A stretch of 64,000 bases of DNA from Rhinopomastus cyanomelas (GCA_013400115.1 VXBP01003681.1:186001-250000), one strand, 5' to 3'; shown: positions 44,401 to 48,656, counted from the first letter of the stretch. The notes: a model not told the origin generated them from the sequence alone. Numbers and translations are program-made.

Positions 44401-46829
44401 AGGATATGAGAAGCCTTATGCATGGAATCAGGTAGGGATATAATTTTTTTTCTCTTCTTTCTTAAGGAAAATAAATGGAAAAGCTAGAGTAGTTCTGTAC
44501 ACTTAGTGAAGTCATCATTTGTAAGGATGTCTTGATATATTTGAGTATTGAATTTAAAATTACTGTAGTCACCTTGGAGTTGTGTTTAAGGTACACAGCG
44601 TGCTGTGTGCACTTCAGTTGCTATCGATAAGCTGGTTTTGTAGAGTCTGTTTAGTTTAGAGTGTTCTGTTGGATACAATCTTAGGTATACAAATATCATA
44701 GAATCATAGAATCATTTCGGAAGGGACCTCGAAAGATCATCTAGTCCAATCCGCCTGCAACAGCAGGATCACCTAAACCAAGTCACACAGGAACCCGTCC
44801 AGTCGGGTCTTGAACATCTCCAGAGAAGGAGACTCCACAACCCCCCTGGGCAGCCTGTTCCAGTGCTCTGTCACCCTCACCGTGAAGAAGTTCCTTCTCA
44901 GGTTGATGTGGAACCTCCTATGTTCCAGCTTACAACCATTGCCCCTCGTCCTATCACTACATGACACCGAGAACAGCCCAGTGCCATCGTCCTGACACCC
45001 ACCCCTCAAATATTTGTAGACATTAATGAGGTCACCCCTCAGTCTCCTCTTCTCCAAGCTAAAGAGACCCAGCTCCCTCAACCTCTCCTCATAAGGGAGG
45101 TGTTCCACCTCTCTTATCATCTTTGTTGCCCTACGCTGGACCCTCTCCAGCAGCTCCACATCCCTCTTGTACTGAGGAGCCCAGAACTGGACACAATACT
45201 CCAGGTGTGGTTGCCTTTTTGAACAGAAGAGTTATAATTTTTAAGTTGGGAAAGATTTTAAAGAAGTAACAATGCTGTATTTTCTCTATTAAACAGCTGT
45301 GGTTTAAAAGAAAATGATTGATACATTTGCCTTGTTCAGGATTTATCTGAATGCAGTTCACTTCAGTTTTGGTTTGGGTCACTGTGCTTTCAGATGTTTT
45401 TTCCTTTTTTAAGCAGATAGAAATGTAACTTGCTTTAGAATGAATGTGGTGGAACAGATGAAGCCCCAAATGATTTCATAAGGCTGAAATGTATTGCTTC
45501 CTCCTTTGTTAGAAACCTTGCCTTGCTTTCTGTAAGGACAAGATGTCCTCACGAACAACTGCATTTCTTTAATTGCAAGGGGATAAGGGATTATCCAAGT
45601 GCAAGAGTAAGATGTCTACACAGTAGCACAGTAATGATAAGGTTGGAAAAGACCTTAAAGATCATCCAGTCCAACCTGAATCCAAATAAACCCAGTAATC
45701 TTAACATGTAACATCTAGATCATGCCACCTCATCCAGCCTAACCTTGAATACTTCCAGGGACGGTGACTCAACCACCTCTGTGGGCAGCCCATTCCAAGA
45801 CCAGATCACTCTTTCAGTGAAAAGTCTTTTCCTAATGTCAAATCTAAACCTCCTCTGATGGAGCTTAAGACTATGACCCCTTGTCTTGTCTCCAGTGGCC
45901 AGGGAGAAAAGACCAACCCCTGTCTGACTGCAGCCACCTTTCAGATAGTTATAGACAGCGATAAGGTCACCCCTGAGCCTCCTCTTTTCCAGGCTAAACA
46001 AACCCAGCTCCCTCAGCCTCTCCTCACAGGACATCTTCCAGCCCCTTAACCAATCGAGTTGCCCTTCTTTGGACTCATTCCACCACCTCGACATCCCTCT
46101 TAAACTGAGGGGCCCAGAACTGAACACAAGACTCCAGGTGCGGTCTAACCAGTGCCAAATACAGGGGAAGGATAACCTCCCTTGACCTGCTGGCCACACC
46201 ATTCTTGATGCAGGCCAGGATGCCATTGGCCCTCTTGGCCGCCTGGGCACACTGCTGACTCATGTTAAGTTTGCTATCCACTAACACCCCCAAGTCTCTC
46301 TCCACCTGAGAACTGTCTAAGAACTCCATTCCCAGCCTATAGTTCTGCCTGGGGTTGTTATAACAATCTGCTTTAAGCCAGAGCGTTTATATTTTCATAT
46401 TTCAAATTCAGATGTCCAAGTTAGTTTATAGGCCTTGAATCAGGATTTCCCCCGTTGCAGCTGAAGCTGGAATAATCTCAAGACATCTTTCTCAGATAGT
46501 CACATAACATGATAGCTGTAATGCTTCGGAATTGATTGTGGAATGGTATTCTGGCTCTGACAAGCCCTGAGATCTAGCTTTTTGTAGTACTGGCTCTTAT
46601 GTGGCATGGAACTGAAACTCCTGTATTACTTGAAACTGTCAAAACTCTTCAAGACTTTTCCTTAACCACATTATATAGAAAAACTTTGTTAAGAGTGTTT
46701 TCTGACTTTCATCTTGCTTCTTTCGATTAGGTGGATTCTCAGCGAATCATTGACCAGTCTGAAGAGCAGTATGAAAGAGGAAATGGCGACCTTTACCAGC
46801 TGCATCAGCTTGTTTTGTTGAATGTCTGA
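1156..46829 (+). CDS. TDRD9: TDRD9, 3' 32 coding exons (partial gene; N-terminus outside window)
   Basis: ATP-dependent DEAH-type RNA helicase with a Tudor domain, the vertebrate relative of fly Spindle-E. In mammals it works in germ-granule piRNA biogenesis and transposon silencing with PIWI proteins. Thirty-two exons, all GT-AG, join in one frame to 3477 nt (1158 codons plus TGA). Residues below count from base 1156. Helicase motif II DEVH is at 40-43, motif III (SAS form) about 73-75, motif IV-like LVFLPG about 173-178, motif V STNIAE 228-233, and motif VI QRKGRAGR about 275-282. HA2/winged-helix covers about 312-450, the OB-fold region about 484-590, and the Tudor core about 730-790. The C-terminal extension runs to 1158. 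Human TDRD9 is about 1380 residues, so roughly 215 are missing to the left, including Walker A. The reading frame is intact. Identification rests on recognition of the protein and on ASPG lying next to it. Confidence 0.95.
1279..2990. other. TDRD9 intron, no recognised repeat
   Basis: 1.7 kb of AT-rich intron. Short open frames near 2023-2328 have low-complexity composition and no recognisable protein. I see no mobile element. Confidence 0.5.
2991..3071 (+). CDS. TDRD9: TDRD9 exon b (residues 42-68): VHER of DEVH box
   Basis: 81 nt, 27 codons, phase 0. It begins VHERSEELD, completing helicase motif II (DEVH) with the previous exon. DEVH instead of DEAH is normal for TDRD9 orthologues. Acceptor CTCTAG, donor GTAGGT. 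Confidence 0.95.
3072..4565. other. TDRD9 intron, no recognised repeat
   Basis: 1.5 kb of AT-rich intron. Open frames at 3604-4100 show no recognisable protein family. I see no mobile element. Confidence 0.5.
4566..4730 (+). CDS. TDRD9: TDRD9 exon c (residues 69-123): helicase motif III
   Basis: 165 nt, 55 codons, phase 0. It encodes VILMSASIDCKEFADYFALP. Motif III, usually SAT, reads SAS here. The remainder (EYYLDDLEDIVHF) is typical of the linker after motif III in TDRD9. Acceptor AACAG, donor GTATAG. Confidence 0.95.
4731..10142. other. TDRD9 large intron, no recognised repeat
   Basis: 5.4 kb, the longest intron in the window. It is AT-rich with scattered short open frames (for example 8066-8619) that resemble no protein I know. 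I saw no CR1, LTR, hAT element or RNA gene, although old diverged repeats would escape this reading. Confidence 0.45.
10143..10246 (+). CDS. TDRD9: TDRD9 exon d (residues 124-157)
   Basis: 104 nt, phase 0 in and 2 out (ends in GG of a Gly codon). It encodes LPSPNTEEPVILKETYEVAV and an acidic stretch leading into the second RecA-like domain. Acceptor ACACAG, donor GTAAGT. Confidence 0.93.
10247..11261. other. TDRD9 intron part, nothing recognised
   Basis: About 1 kb of AT-rich intron without an open frame or repeat that I recognise. Confidence 0.45.
11262..11452 (-). mobile_element. CR1 LINE 3' fragment (old subfamily)
   Basis: The + strand shows the antisense of a CR1 3' region: AGTCCAACCCACC, then CCAGCTTGTTCAGAGCCCC, then GACCTTGAATGTCTCCAGGG, then TTTTTCCCAATGTTCAGGC. 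The order and wording match the conserved 3' part of avian CR1 ORF2 and its UTR. It is diverged, and the ends are approximate. Confidence 0.75.
11577..11635 (+). CDS. TDRD9: TDRD9 exon e (residues 158-177): LVFLPG, motif IV region
   Basis: 59 nt. The first base completes the split Gly codon and the last G starts the next. It encodes EERCLGVTSERGSVLVFLP. The acceptor at 11575-11576 is the only nearby AG that keeps the frame. Donor GTGCGT. Confidence 0.92.
12396..13482 (+). mobile_element. CR1 LINE, 3' part with RT C-terminus
   Basis: Sense-strand CR1 in a TDRD9 intron. Reading frames give GWAQRVVLNG, VPDGSVLGPLL and FADDTKL (the RT catalytic box), then LYSALVRPHFAYCV, the well-conserved CR1 ORF2 end. 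The 3' terminus reads TTGGACTCGATGATCCCAAG and ends in GATTCTGCGATTCT-type tail units. It is broken by frameshifts and stops (two main frames, 12413-12658 and 12676-13122), so it is dead. The element is 5'-truncated. Confidence 0.95.
13483..14829. other. TDRD9 intron part, nothing recognised
   Basis: 1.3 kb of intron between the CR1 copy and the next exon. I recognise no coding or repeat signal. Confidence 0.45.
14830..14884 (+). CDS. TDRD9: TDRD9 exon f (residues 178-195)
   Basis: 55 nt. It completes the split Gly of LVFLPG and encodes LNEISYMQSRLSNTPKR. Ends in AG of an Arg codon. Acceptor CCCTAG, donor GTAAGT. The following intron is only 149 bp. Confidence 0.93.
15034..15118 (+). CDS. 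TDRD9: TDRD9 exon g (residues 196-224)
   Basis: 85 nt. The first base completes Arg, then WQVYPLHSYVTLEEQSNVF and AVPGYRK. This is the PLHS segment of the second RecA domain. Acceptor TTTTAG, donor GTAAAT. Confidence 0.94.
15119..15601. other. TDRD9 intron, nothing recognised
   Basis: 483 bp intron. No repeat or open frame of note. Confidence 0.5.
15602..15659 (+). CDS. TDRD9: TDRD9 exon h (residues 225-243): motif V STNIAE
   Basis: 58 nt, phase 0 in and 1 out. It encodes VILSTNIAESAITVPDVKY, where STNIAE is helicase motif V and the following TVPDV is typical of DEAH helicases. Acceptor CTCAG, donor GTAAGT. Confidence 0.95.
15990..16094 (+). CDS. TDRD9: TDRD9 exon i (residues 244-278)
   Basis: 105 nt. 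It encodes IDFCLVKTLVCDEETNYQSL and SKMNCNQRKG. The final QRK plus the split Gly opens motif VI. Acceptor TTACAG, donor GTAAAG. Confidence 0.95.
16404..16532 (+). mobile_element. G/T-rich tract and degraded CR1 3' tail
   Basis: A G-run tract at 16407-16439 is followed by ATGATTGGACTTGGTGGTG and AGGTCCTTTGAAACCATGA, then ATTCTAT units. This fits a degraded CR1 3' terminus on the + strand. The identification is weak because only about 70 bp is readable. Confidence 0.45.
16533..17420 (-). mobile_element. CR1 LINE internal ORF2 fragment (endonuclease/RT linker region)
   Basis: The minus strand carries a long open frame that reads SDHEMVEFRVL, WLNRELVGKLKKKAYRSRK, WGDYKALVRECRDATRKAKA and NKKGFFKYT, then ALETEDTEKVEILNTFFASV. 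This is the CR1 ORF2 stretch between the endonuclease and reverse transcriptase. It stops at GAGTGACATTTGCTATCCTC without the CR1 3' half, which is unusual for a simple 5'-truncated insertion. It continues on its 5' side into a (GA)n repeat. Confidence 0.93.
17424..17473. repeat. (CT)n microsatellite
   Basis: About 25 uninterrupted CT units directly abutting the CR1 internal fragment. On the minus strand it lies in frame with the CR1 open frame and adds a run of Arg-Glu codons, which explains the long open frame there. Confidence 0.97.
17635..18125 (-). mobile_element. Endogenous retrovirus LTR fragment (avian ERVL-like)
   Basis: The + strand contains CTCTATCACTCCCCCCTCC, GATAGGGAGATCACTCAG, CAAAATGAACTCGACTTGGG, ATTTATTGCCAATCAAATCA and CTTCTCCAGTGTGG, then GCAACCAAAATATTTCC. 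In that order these match, as I recall it, a common avian LTR family whose sense strand is the minus strand here. It is shorter than the intact LTR I remember and diverged. I see no gag or pol sequence beside it. The family assignment is from memory. Confidence 0.65.
18331..18727 (-). mobile_element. CR1 LINE 3' fragment
   Basis: Antisense CR1 3' end: AGAATCATTAGGGATTGGAA, AGTCCAATCCCCCTGCCACA, CACACAGGAACACATCCAGG, CCTTCAAATATTTATAGACA, GAGGTCACCCCTCAGTCTCC. The minus-strand frame reads EHWNRLPREVVECPSLETF, the CR1 ORF2 C-terminus. It is 5'-truncated near 18727. Confidence 0.96.
18728..19298. other. TDRD9 intron part, nothing recognised
   Basis: About 570 bp of AT-rich intron between CR1 and the next exon. 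I recognise no signal other than the acceptor at its right end. Confidence 0.45.
19299..19396 (+). CDS. TDRD9: TDRD9 exon j (residues 279-311): motif VI GRAGR
   Basis: 98 nt. It completes QRKGRAGR (motif VI, both catalytic Arg present) and continues VSEGYCYRLVYKYFW. Acceptor GTGAAG (no strong pyrimidine C next to AG), donor GTAAGA. Confidence 0.95.
19397..19772. other. TDRD9 intron, nothing recognised
   Basis: 376 bp intron. No repeat recognised. Confidence 0.5.
19773..19904 (+). CDS. TDRD9: TDRD9 exon k (residues 312-355): start of winged-helix/HA2
   Basis: 132 nt, 44 codons, phase 0. It encodes RCPLGNTVLKVKMLDMGEP and LLAAALSPPSIGDIECTI. This follows the helicase core in DEAH proteins. 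Acceptor TTTCAG, donor GTAGGC. Confidence 0.95.
19905..20426. other. TDRD9 intron with strong poly-T acceptor tract
   Basis: 522 bp intron with no recognised repeat. It ends in an uninterrupted run of more than ten T before TTTTAG. Confidence 0.55.
20427..20583 (+). CDS. TDRD9: TDRD9 exon l (residues 356-407): HA2
   Basis: 157 nt, phase 0 in and 1 out. It encodes LGALTACVQENPHDGELTFL, then LGRVLARLPVDLHLGKLIVL and GHVFGCLEESLII, the HA2 ratchet region. Donor GTAAAT. The next intron is only 83 bp. Confidence 0.96.
20667..20730 (+). CDS. TDRD9: TDRD9 exon m (residues 408-428)
   Basis: 64 nt. It encodes AAALSLRNIFVKPLKQSVDA and the first two bases of Arg. It continues HA2 (AAALSL is shared by DEAH helicases). 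Acceptor TTGTAG, donor GTATTA. Confidence 0.94.
21026..21089 (+). CDS. TDRD9: TDRD9 exon n (residues 429-450)
   Basis: 64 nt. It completes Arg and encodes NKLFFAGNSKSDCIAIVNAF, ending in K (the SDCIA segment of TDRD9). Acceptor TTCCAG, donor GTAAGT. Confidence 0.95.
21090..21774. other. TDRD9 intron part, nothing recognised
   Basis: About 690 bp of intron left of a CR1 copy. The open frame at 21516-21746 resembles no protein I know. Confidence 0.45.
21775..22772 (+). mobile_element. CR1 LINE, 3' part (about 1 kb)
   Basis: Sense CR1: VPQGLVLGPVLFKLFTDDLD, then VSKFADDTKLGGVADTP, VDSRMSMSQQCALVAKRANS, LPLYSALLRPHLEYC and EHWDRLPRVFVESPSLEMF. The 3' end reads GGTCCCTTCCAATCCCTAAT and ends near ATTTTATGATTT. 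Frames are broken in several places. It is close in wording to the CR1 copy at 54898-56295. Confidence 0.96.
22773..24306. other. TDRD9 intron part, nothing recognised
   Basis: 1.5 kb of AT-rich intron with no recognised repeat or gene. Confidence 0.45.
24307..24351 (+). CDS. TDRD9: TDRD9 exon o (residues 451-465), 45 bp
   Basis: 45 nt, 15 codons, phase 0: AWQACKQKGELGHPK. It is the smallest exon in the window. Acceptor CTTTAG, donor GTTAGT, a weaker donor than its neighbours. Skipping it would keep the frame. Confidence 0.93.
24352..25171. other. TDRD9 intron, nothing recognised
   Basis: 820 bp intron. The open frames on both strands near 24440-24833 overlap each other and resemble no protein family. 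Confidence 0.45.
25172..25225 (+). CDS. TDRD9: TDRD9 exon p (residues 466-483)
   Basis: 54 nt, 18 codons, phase 0: EQLEWGQSNFVHIKKIRE, the WG...N segment before the OB-fold in TDRD9. Acceptor TCTCAG, donor GTAAGA. Confidence 0.94.
25765..26360 (+). mobile_element. hAT-type non-autonomous DNA transposon, copy 1
   Basis: The left end CAGGGGTTCTCAAAT and right end GTTTGAGGACCCCTG are terminal inverted repeats. Flanks GTTTAGAC (25757-25764) and ATTTAGAC (26361-26368) match at 7 of 8, the 8-bp target duplication expected for hAT elements. The interior keeps a sense stretch at about 26051-26155 reading LTDERLHHLLRLAVTNMEP and ending at a stop, like the C-terminus of hAT transposases. The rest of a transposase is missing, so this is an internal-deletion derivative. 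Sister copies lie at 32499-32796 and 48184-48656. Confidence 0.9.
26444..26560 (+). CDS. TDRD9: TDRD9 exon q (residues 484-522)
   Basis: 117 nt, 39 codons, phase 0. It encodes MAELFHNLKRRMESFNMFV and ends QRFILQ. It leads into the OB-fold. Acceptor TTTCAG, donor GTAATG. It lies only 84 bp from hAT copy 1. Confidence 0.95.
26561..27510. other. TDRD9 intron, nothing recognised
   Basis: 950 bp intron. The open frame at 26860-27135 shows no recognisable family. Confidence 0.45.
27511..27618 (+). CDS. TDRD9: TDRD9 exon r (residues 523-558): GAFYPNYF
   Basis: 108 nt, 36 codons, phase 0. It encodes VVIAGAFYPNYFTFGKCDE and KDPKTTVM. The AGAFYPN motif is the conserved OB-fold signature of DEAH helicases. 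Acceptor TTCCAG, donor GTACGT. Confidence 0.96.
27619..29483. other. TDRD9 intron, nothing recognised
   Basis: 1.9 kb intron with no mobile element or gene that I recognise. Confidence 0.45.
29484..29584 (+). CDS. TDRD9: TDRD9 exon s (residues 559-591)
   Basis: 101 nt, phase 0 in and 2 out. It encodes VKNIPRYGYLYHRQLQSLF, then RPCGQIKSITYDES. The pattern up to the next exon's AFVEF looks like an RRM-type fold (LQSLFRPCGQI followed by AFVEF), which is inference. Acceptor AACAG, donor GTAAGT. Confidence 0.94.
29585..30371. other. TDRD9 intron, nothing recognised
   Basis: 787 bp intron, no recognised repeat. Confidence 0.45.
30372..30545 (+). CDS. TDRD9: TDRD9 exon t (residues 592-649)
   Basis: 174 nt. 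It completes Lys, then AFVEFSRNPMEGFKILPAVY and VKMSQLKIPLKLEVF. It ends in AG of Arg. Acceptor CAACAG, donor GTAATT. Confidence 0.95.
30546..31460. other. TDRD9 intron part, nothing recognised
   Basis: About 900 bp of intron with no recognised repeat. Confidence 0.45.
31461..31650 (+). mobile_element. CR1 LINE 3' fragment (old)
   Basis: Sense CR1 3' end: TTGGAATGGACTGCCCAGGG, TGGTGGAGTCACCAGACCTG, GAGGTGTTTAAACAAAGACT, GGCTGGACTTGATCTCGGAG, ending near CAGTAATTCTGTAACTC. About 190 bp, diverged. Confidence 0.88.
31714..31791. repeat. Tandem repeat, about 20 bp x 4
   Basis: Four imperfect units of about 20 bp, with core TTCTAATTGAATTAATGTCT, lie in a row and accumulate small changes from unit to unit. 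It is AT-rich and lies in a TDRD9 intron about 125 bp before the next exon. Confidence 0.85.
31916..32030 (+). CDS. TDRD9: TDRD9 exon u (residues 650-688)
   Basis: 115 nt. It completes Arg, then VNVDYDKHRVEPVETSFNTA and NNSVLSISVTE. It is the lead-in to the Tudor domain. Acceptor TCTCAG, donor GTAGGA. Confidence 0.94.
32031..32498. other. TDRD9 intron part, nothing recognised
   Basis: About 470 bp of AT-rich intron left of hAT copy 2. Confidence 0.45.
32499..32796 (+). mobile_element. hAT-type non-autonomous DNA transposon, copy 2 (298 bp)
   Basis: It is flanked by a perfect 8-bp target duplication TCTTAAAT (32491-32498 and 32797-32804). The left end reads TAGGGGTTCTCAAAC (first base changed from C), the right end GTTTGAGGACCCCTG. 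The interior shares the GATACGGCCCCCAGGGTCTC and CTCCCAGACAGGACAATCC segments with copies 1 and 3. It lacks the transposase-derived piece of copy 1, so it is a shorter deletion form. Confidence 0.92.
32805..33640. other. TDRD9 intron part, nothing recognised
   Basis: About 840 bp of AT-rich intron right of hAT copy 2. A poly-T run sits near 33150. Confidence 0.45.
33641..33853 (+). CDS. TDRD9: TDRD9 exon v (residues 689-759): first half of Tudor domain
   Basis: 213 nt, 71 codons, phase 0. It opens IVEVGHFWGYRTDEKT and carries LLCLAPFSNLGNGEYCRARI and LYVSGDFAE, the N-terminal strands of the extended Tudor fold. Tudor domains of this type bind symmetrically dimethylated arginine on PIWI proteins. 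Acceptor TTTCAG, donor GTAAAG. Confidence 0.96.
34784..34821. repeat. Tandem TTGGTAAACCAT x 3 at a splice acceptor
   Basis: Three near-identical units (TTGGTAAACCAT, with one unit having a 2-bp insert) end about 10 bp before the acceptor of the next TDRD9 exon, in the branch-point region. Confidence 0.85.
34831..34920 (+). CDS. TDRD9: TDRD9 exon w (residues 760-789): Tudor core FYVDYG
   Basis: 90 nt, 30 codons, phase 0. It opens VFYVDYGSRSKVHLKNLKEM and ends CLQELPFQ. FYVDYG with the previous exon's aromatic residues supplies the Tudor cage, and no cage residue looks lost. Acceptor TTCTAG, donor GTAGGG. Confidence 0.96.
34921..36331. other. TDRD9 intron, nothing recognised
   Basis: 1.4 kb of AT-rich intron with no recognised mobile element. 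Confidence 0.45.
36332..36592 (+). CDS. TDRD9: TDRD9 exon x (residues 790-876): extended Tudor C-terminal half
   Basis: 261 nt, 87 codons, phase 0, the longest exon. It opens ALEFKICKMRPSAKSLVCG and includes SVLHVDAFC and VLIEECYAEPAVESYESQ. The ALEFKICKM start is strongly conserved in TDRD9. This is the SN-like part of the extended Tudor fold. Acceptor CTCCAG, donor GTATGT. Confidence 0.96.
37016..37165 (+). CDS. TDRD9: TDRD9 exon y (residues 877-926)
   Basis: 150 nt, 50 codons, phase 0. It encodes QSHDLLSRVCWGQVTEEKEM and EEKHLIERLVNCFSG, charged and probably a poorly conserved linker. Acceptor TGTAG, donor GTAACT. Confidence 0.92.
37166..38178. other. TDRD9 intron, nothing recognised
   Basis: 1.0 kb of AT-rich intron with no recognised repeat. 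Confidence 0.45.
38179..38249 (+). CDS. TDRD9: TDRD9 exon z (residues 927-949)
   Basis: 71 nt, phase 0 in and 2 out. It encodes VTVFGPFSPYVMKCYGTT and ends ASQF plus a split Arg. GPF.PY is conserved in human TDRD9. Acceptor TTGAAG, donor GTATGA. Confidence 0.93.
38250..38629. other. TDRD9 intron, nothing recognised
   Basis: 380 bp intron, no recognised repeat. Confidence 0.5.
38630..38739 (+). CDS. TDRD9: TDRD9 exon aa (residues 950-986)
   Basis: 110 nt. It completes Arg, then NICVQKDSVNSVVVHDAPED and LLVAASVSANTT. It ends in G of a split Gly. Acceptor CCTCAG, donor GTAATG. The next intron is only 139 bp. Confidence 0.94.
38879..38975 (+). CDS. TDRD9: TDRD9 exon ab (residues 987-1018)
   Basis: 97 nt. 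It completes Gly, then SAVILDETSLMPPIPGLFAL and SMLFAPAIEL, a highly conserved C-terminal TDRD9 segment. Acceptor GGCAG, donor GTATTC. Confidence 0.95.
38976..39613. other. TDRD9 intron, nothing recognised
   Basis: 638 bp intron with no recognised repeat. Open frames that start in the previous exon run through the donor here by chance. Confidence 0.5.
39614..39752 (+). CDS. TDRD9: TDRD9 exon ac (residues 1019-1065)
   Basis: 139 nt. It completes Arg, then VDKSGKYFTGVLCGLGWSR and FPENDMELTFDVHIGVEDI. YYTGVLCGLGW-type wording is conserved. Acceptor TGTAG, donor GTAAAG. Confidence 0.95.
40250..40345 (-). mobile_element. CR1 LINE 3'-most fragment
   Basis: Antisense CR1 tail: ACAGAATCACACATCATTGG, GAATTGGAAGGGACCTCC, AGTCCAATCCCCCTGCCACG, GCAGGATCCCC. 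Only about 95 bp. Confidence 0.9.
40918..41700 (+). mobile_element. CR1 LINE, 3' part
   Basis: Sense CR1: VSQRSVLDPVSFNSLISDLN, KFGDDMNLGGVAD (the RT box FADD altered to FGDD), KDLGVQVDSKVSMGQHCAFV, FPLYSALVRPQLEYCIQFWA. It ends in ATTCTGTGATTCTATCA. Frames are broken. It is a subfamily distinct from the 21.8 and 54.9 kb copies. Confidence 0.95.
41718..41827 (+). CDS. TDRD9: TDRD9 exon ad (residues 1066-1101)
   Basis: 110 nt, phase 0 in and 2 out. It encodes INILRTAINKVLCECVQCSG and RYVRQKLL. The acceptor TTACAG lies only about 17 bp after the end of the CR1 tail, so the LINE 3' end sits inside the polypyrimidine/branch-point zone. Donor GTAATA. Confidence 0.94.
41828..44358. other. TDRD9 intron, nothing recognised
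   Basis: 2.5 kb intron. Short open frames (42217-42511, 42893-43078, 43309-43701) resemble no family. I see no mobile element. Confidence 0.45.
44359..44431 (+). CDS. TDRD9: TDRD9 exon ae (residues 1102-1126)
   Basis: 73 nt. It completes Ser, then LICKSKPRDRIVPAGYEKPY and AWNQ. It matches the CQSKPR...EKPYEWNQ end of human TDRD9. Acceptor TTTCAG, donor GTAGGG. Confidence 0.94.
44696..45212 (-). mobile_element. CR1 LINE 3' fragment (young-looking)
   Basis: Antisense CR1 starting with two perfect tail units (TCATAGAATCATAGAATCAT). The minus-strand frame at 44773-45159 is open for 128 codons: MELLERVQRRATKMIREVEH, RELGLFSLEKRRLRGDLINV, EHWNRLPRGVVESPSLEMF. The intact frame and tail suggest a recent insertion. 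It is 5'-truncated near 45212. Confidence 0.97.
45630..46362 (-). mobile_element. CR1 LINE 3' fragment, different subfamily
   Basis: Antisense CR1: AGGTTGGAAAAGACCTTAAA, ATCATCCAGTCCAACCTGAA, CAGCCTAACCTTGAATACTT, GACCCCTTGTCTTGTC. Minus frames read WNGLPTEVVESPSLEVFKVR and NMSQQCAQAAKRANGILACI, LVRPHLESCVQFWAPQFKRD. Wording differs from the 44.7 kb copy (RFRFDIRKRLFTERV against RFHINLRRNFFTVRV), which marks a second subfamily. Confidence 0.96.
46731..46829 (+). CDS. TDRD9: TDRD9 last coding exon (residues 1127-1158 and stop)
   Basis: It encodes VDSQRIIDQSEEQYERGNGD then LYQLHQLVLLNV and TGA at 46827-46829. The LYQLHKLVVLN-type ending is the known TDRD9 C-terminus. Acceptor GATTAG. Confidence 0.97.
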   Translation: MDSQRIIDQSEEQYERGNGDLYQLHQLVLLNV

Positions 46830-47570
46830 GTATTTCTGGAAAGGCTTTTCACAAGATGAGGTATTACAACTACTCCAAAAACTGCTTCTGTGGATGTAAC
46901 CCTTGGATCCTTGTTTTCCAAGACAGATTTGTTCCTTTAGGTTAGTGTAAGTGTGCTAAAAGAGAGTTTGGAACATGTTAGTATATTAATCTTTTTTGGA
47001 AAAGTTACAGTGCTGACCTGGAACAAACAGGTTTATTCAAAAAACAAACTGGCAGAAAGCAGTATGCAATTTTTGTTTGAATACTTCTTAGCAGGTGAAT
47101 CCCAAAGTGTGTGAGAGGCAAGGAAAATTGTTCATTTTGTGTAAAAGCTCATGAGCCATGGAGCGTGGTATTTTTTCTTTGTCATTTAACTGCAAGCTGC
47201 AGTTTCTTACTGTCTTTGTTGTTTTTTGAAAAAGCCATGCACCAAAGGTGGTGAGAGTTTTTCTTAAAATCTGGAGGTTGGAGGAAAACGATCTAGATTA
47301 CATTCTGATACAAACTACAACTTGATATAGTAGATAAATTTTACAATTATCTTTTCATACAGAAAAACATTTCTTATATGGCAGAAGAATGCCTTTGAAT
47401 TTCTGATTTGCTGCATCTTTGTTTCATATTTTCCTTATTCTCACATGTGAAATATTGAATCTTTAAAACAAGGTCAGTGGTTTCAGATAAAAAAGTAGAA
47501 GTGAAATAGAATGTTTGTTTCTTTTGTTCTGAGGTCATGCTTAATAAAAGCTAAACTTACTAATGGTAAG
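46830..47570 (+). other. TDRD9: TDRD9 3' UTR (inferred)
   Basis: Follows the stop codon without a further exon. The first canonical AATAAA after the stop is at 47543-47548, so cleavage would fall around 47560-47575. The extent is inferred from that signal only. Confidence 0.6.
47543..47548 (+). terminator. Polyadenylation signal AATAAA, TDRD9
   Basis: AATAAA about 715 bp after the TDRD9 stop, the first in this orientation that I see after the stop codon. Confidence 0.55.
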
Positions 47571-48183
47571 TGATTTCATTTATTAAGTACATGAATGCAA
47601 AACCAGTGTATGGAAAAGTGTTAATCTTTTCACTCCTCTCTTGGTGATTTGAAGGCATCTTCTGAAGGACAGCCAGAATCAATGATCACCTTACAAGATG
47701 CAGATTTTTGGAAAATGACTTAAACAGAGGGGCAATTGTGTAACAGGGAATTTCAGTGACCGTTTAACAAGTCCTTGCGAATTATCAGACTATCTATCTT
47801 AGACAGTCAAATGAGTGTAATAGAAAAAAAATACCACTGTAAGTGATTTAGAAAACTGTTTCTCAGCTGAGTGTTGTATGCAAATTGAGTGCTACATTTA
47901 AACACCTTTGGGGACAAATGAAACAGGCACATAGGCAAATCTTCACTTTGCCTATCAATGGTGGGAATTTCTGCAGGAAAAAGTAACTTGATAATACCAA
48001 AAGGAATTATGTAACTACTGTAACATCAAGATTCCTCATAAGCAACACTGAAATTGCAACTTCAGTAGAAGAAGATTTTTGTTTGGGATTTTTGTTTTGT
48101 TTTCTGCTAGTTCTGTGGGCAACATGACCCGGTCTGATGAGAAGCAAAAAGCACTGTATGAGTTTAGCCCAGAAGCCCTACTA
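47571..48183. other. Intergenic, nothing recognised
   Basis: About 600 bp between the inferred TDRD9 end and hAT copy 3. No gene or repeat recognised. Confidence 0.45.
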
Positions 48184-48656
48184 CAGGGGTCCTCAAACTT
48201 TTTAAACAGGGGGCCAGTTCACTGTCCCTCAGACACTATCAGGGGCCGGGCTATAGTTTAGAAAAAAATGGGCGAATTCCTGTGCACACTGCACATATTT
48301 TATTTGTAGTAGTGCACAACAAACAGGAAAAAGAATGCAATATTTAAAATGAAGAACAGTTGTAACCAACAAAAACAAATATTTCAATGTGCACTTCCCA
48401 CTGGTTTGTGCTGCCTGGCTTGTCCTGCCTGGGAGCTGGAGGGACGGAGAGGGAGAGGAGGGAGCCGCCCACCTCGCTGATGCCACCACTCCCCTCCTCA
48501 GCCCAGCCTTGCAGTCAGCAGGATGTCATCTGCGGCTGCTCGGTTTCCCACCTTCCCCAACTCCGGGGGGTGGGGGTGTCTGTAAATACCAGCGGGCCGT
48601 ATTGGAGACCCTGGGGGGCTGTATCCGGCCCGCAGGCTGGGGTTTGAGGACCCCTG
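48184..48656 (-). mobile_element. hAT-type non-autonomous DNA transposon, copy 3 (473 bp)
   Basis: The left end CAGGGGTCCTCAAAC and right end GTTTGAGGACCCCTG are perfect 15-bp inverted repeats. Flanks CCCTACTA (48176-48183) and CGCTACTA (48657-48664) match at 7 of 8. Orientation is opposite to copies 1 and 2. Like copy 1 it keeps the stretch with GCACATATTTTATTTGTAG and AACAAACAGGAAAAAGAATG, but it lacks the transposase-derived piece. Confidence 0.93.

Noticed and set aside
45720..46250. 176-codon minus-strand frame as a gene
   Set aside because: It reads as the CR1 C-terminal ORF2 wording (ELGLFSLEKRRLRGDLIAV).
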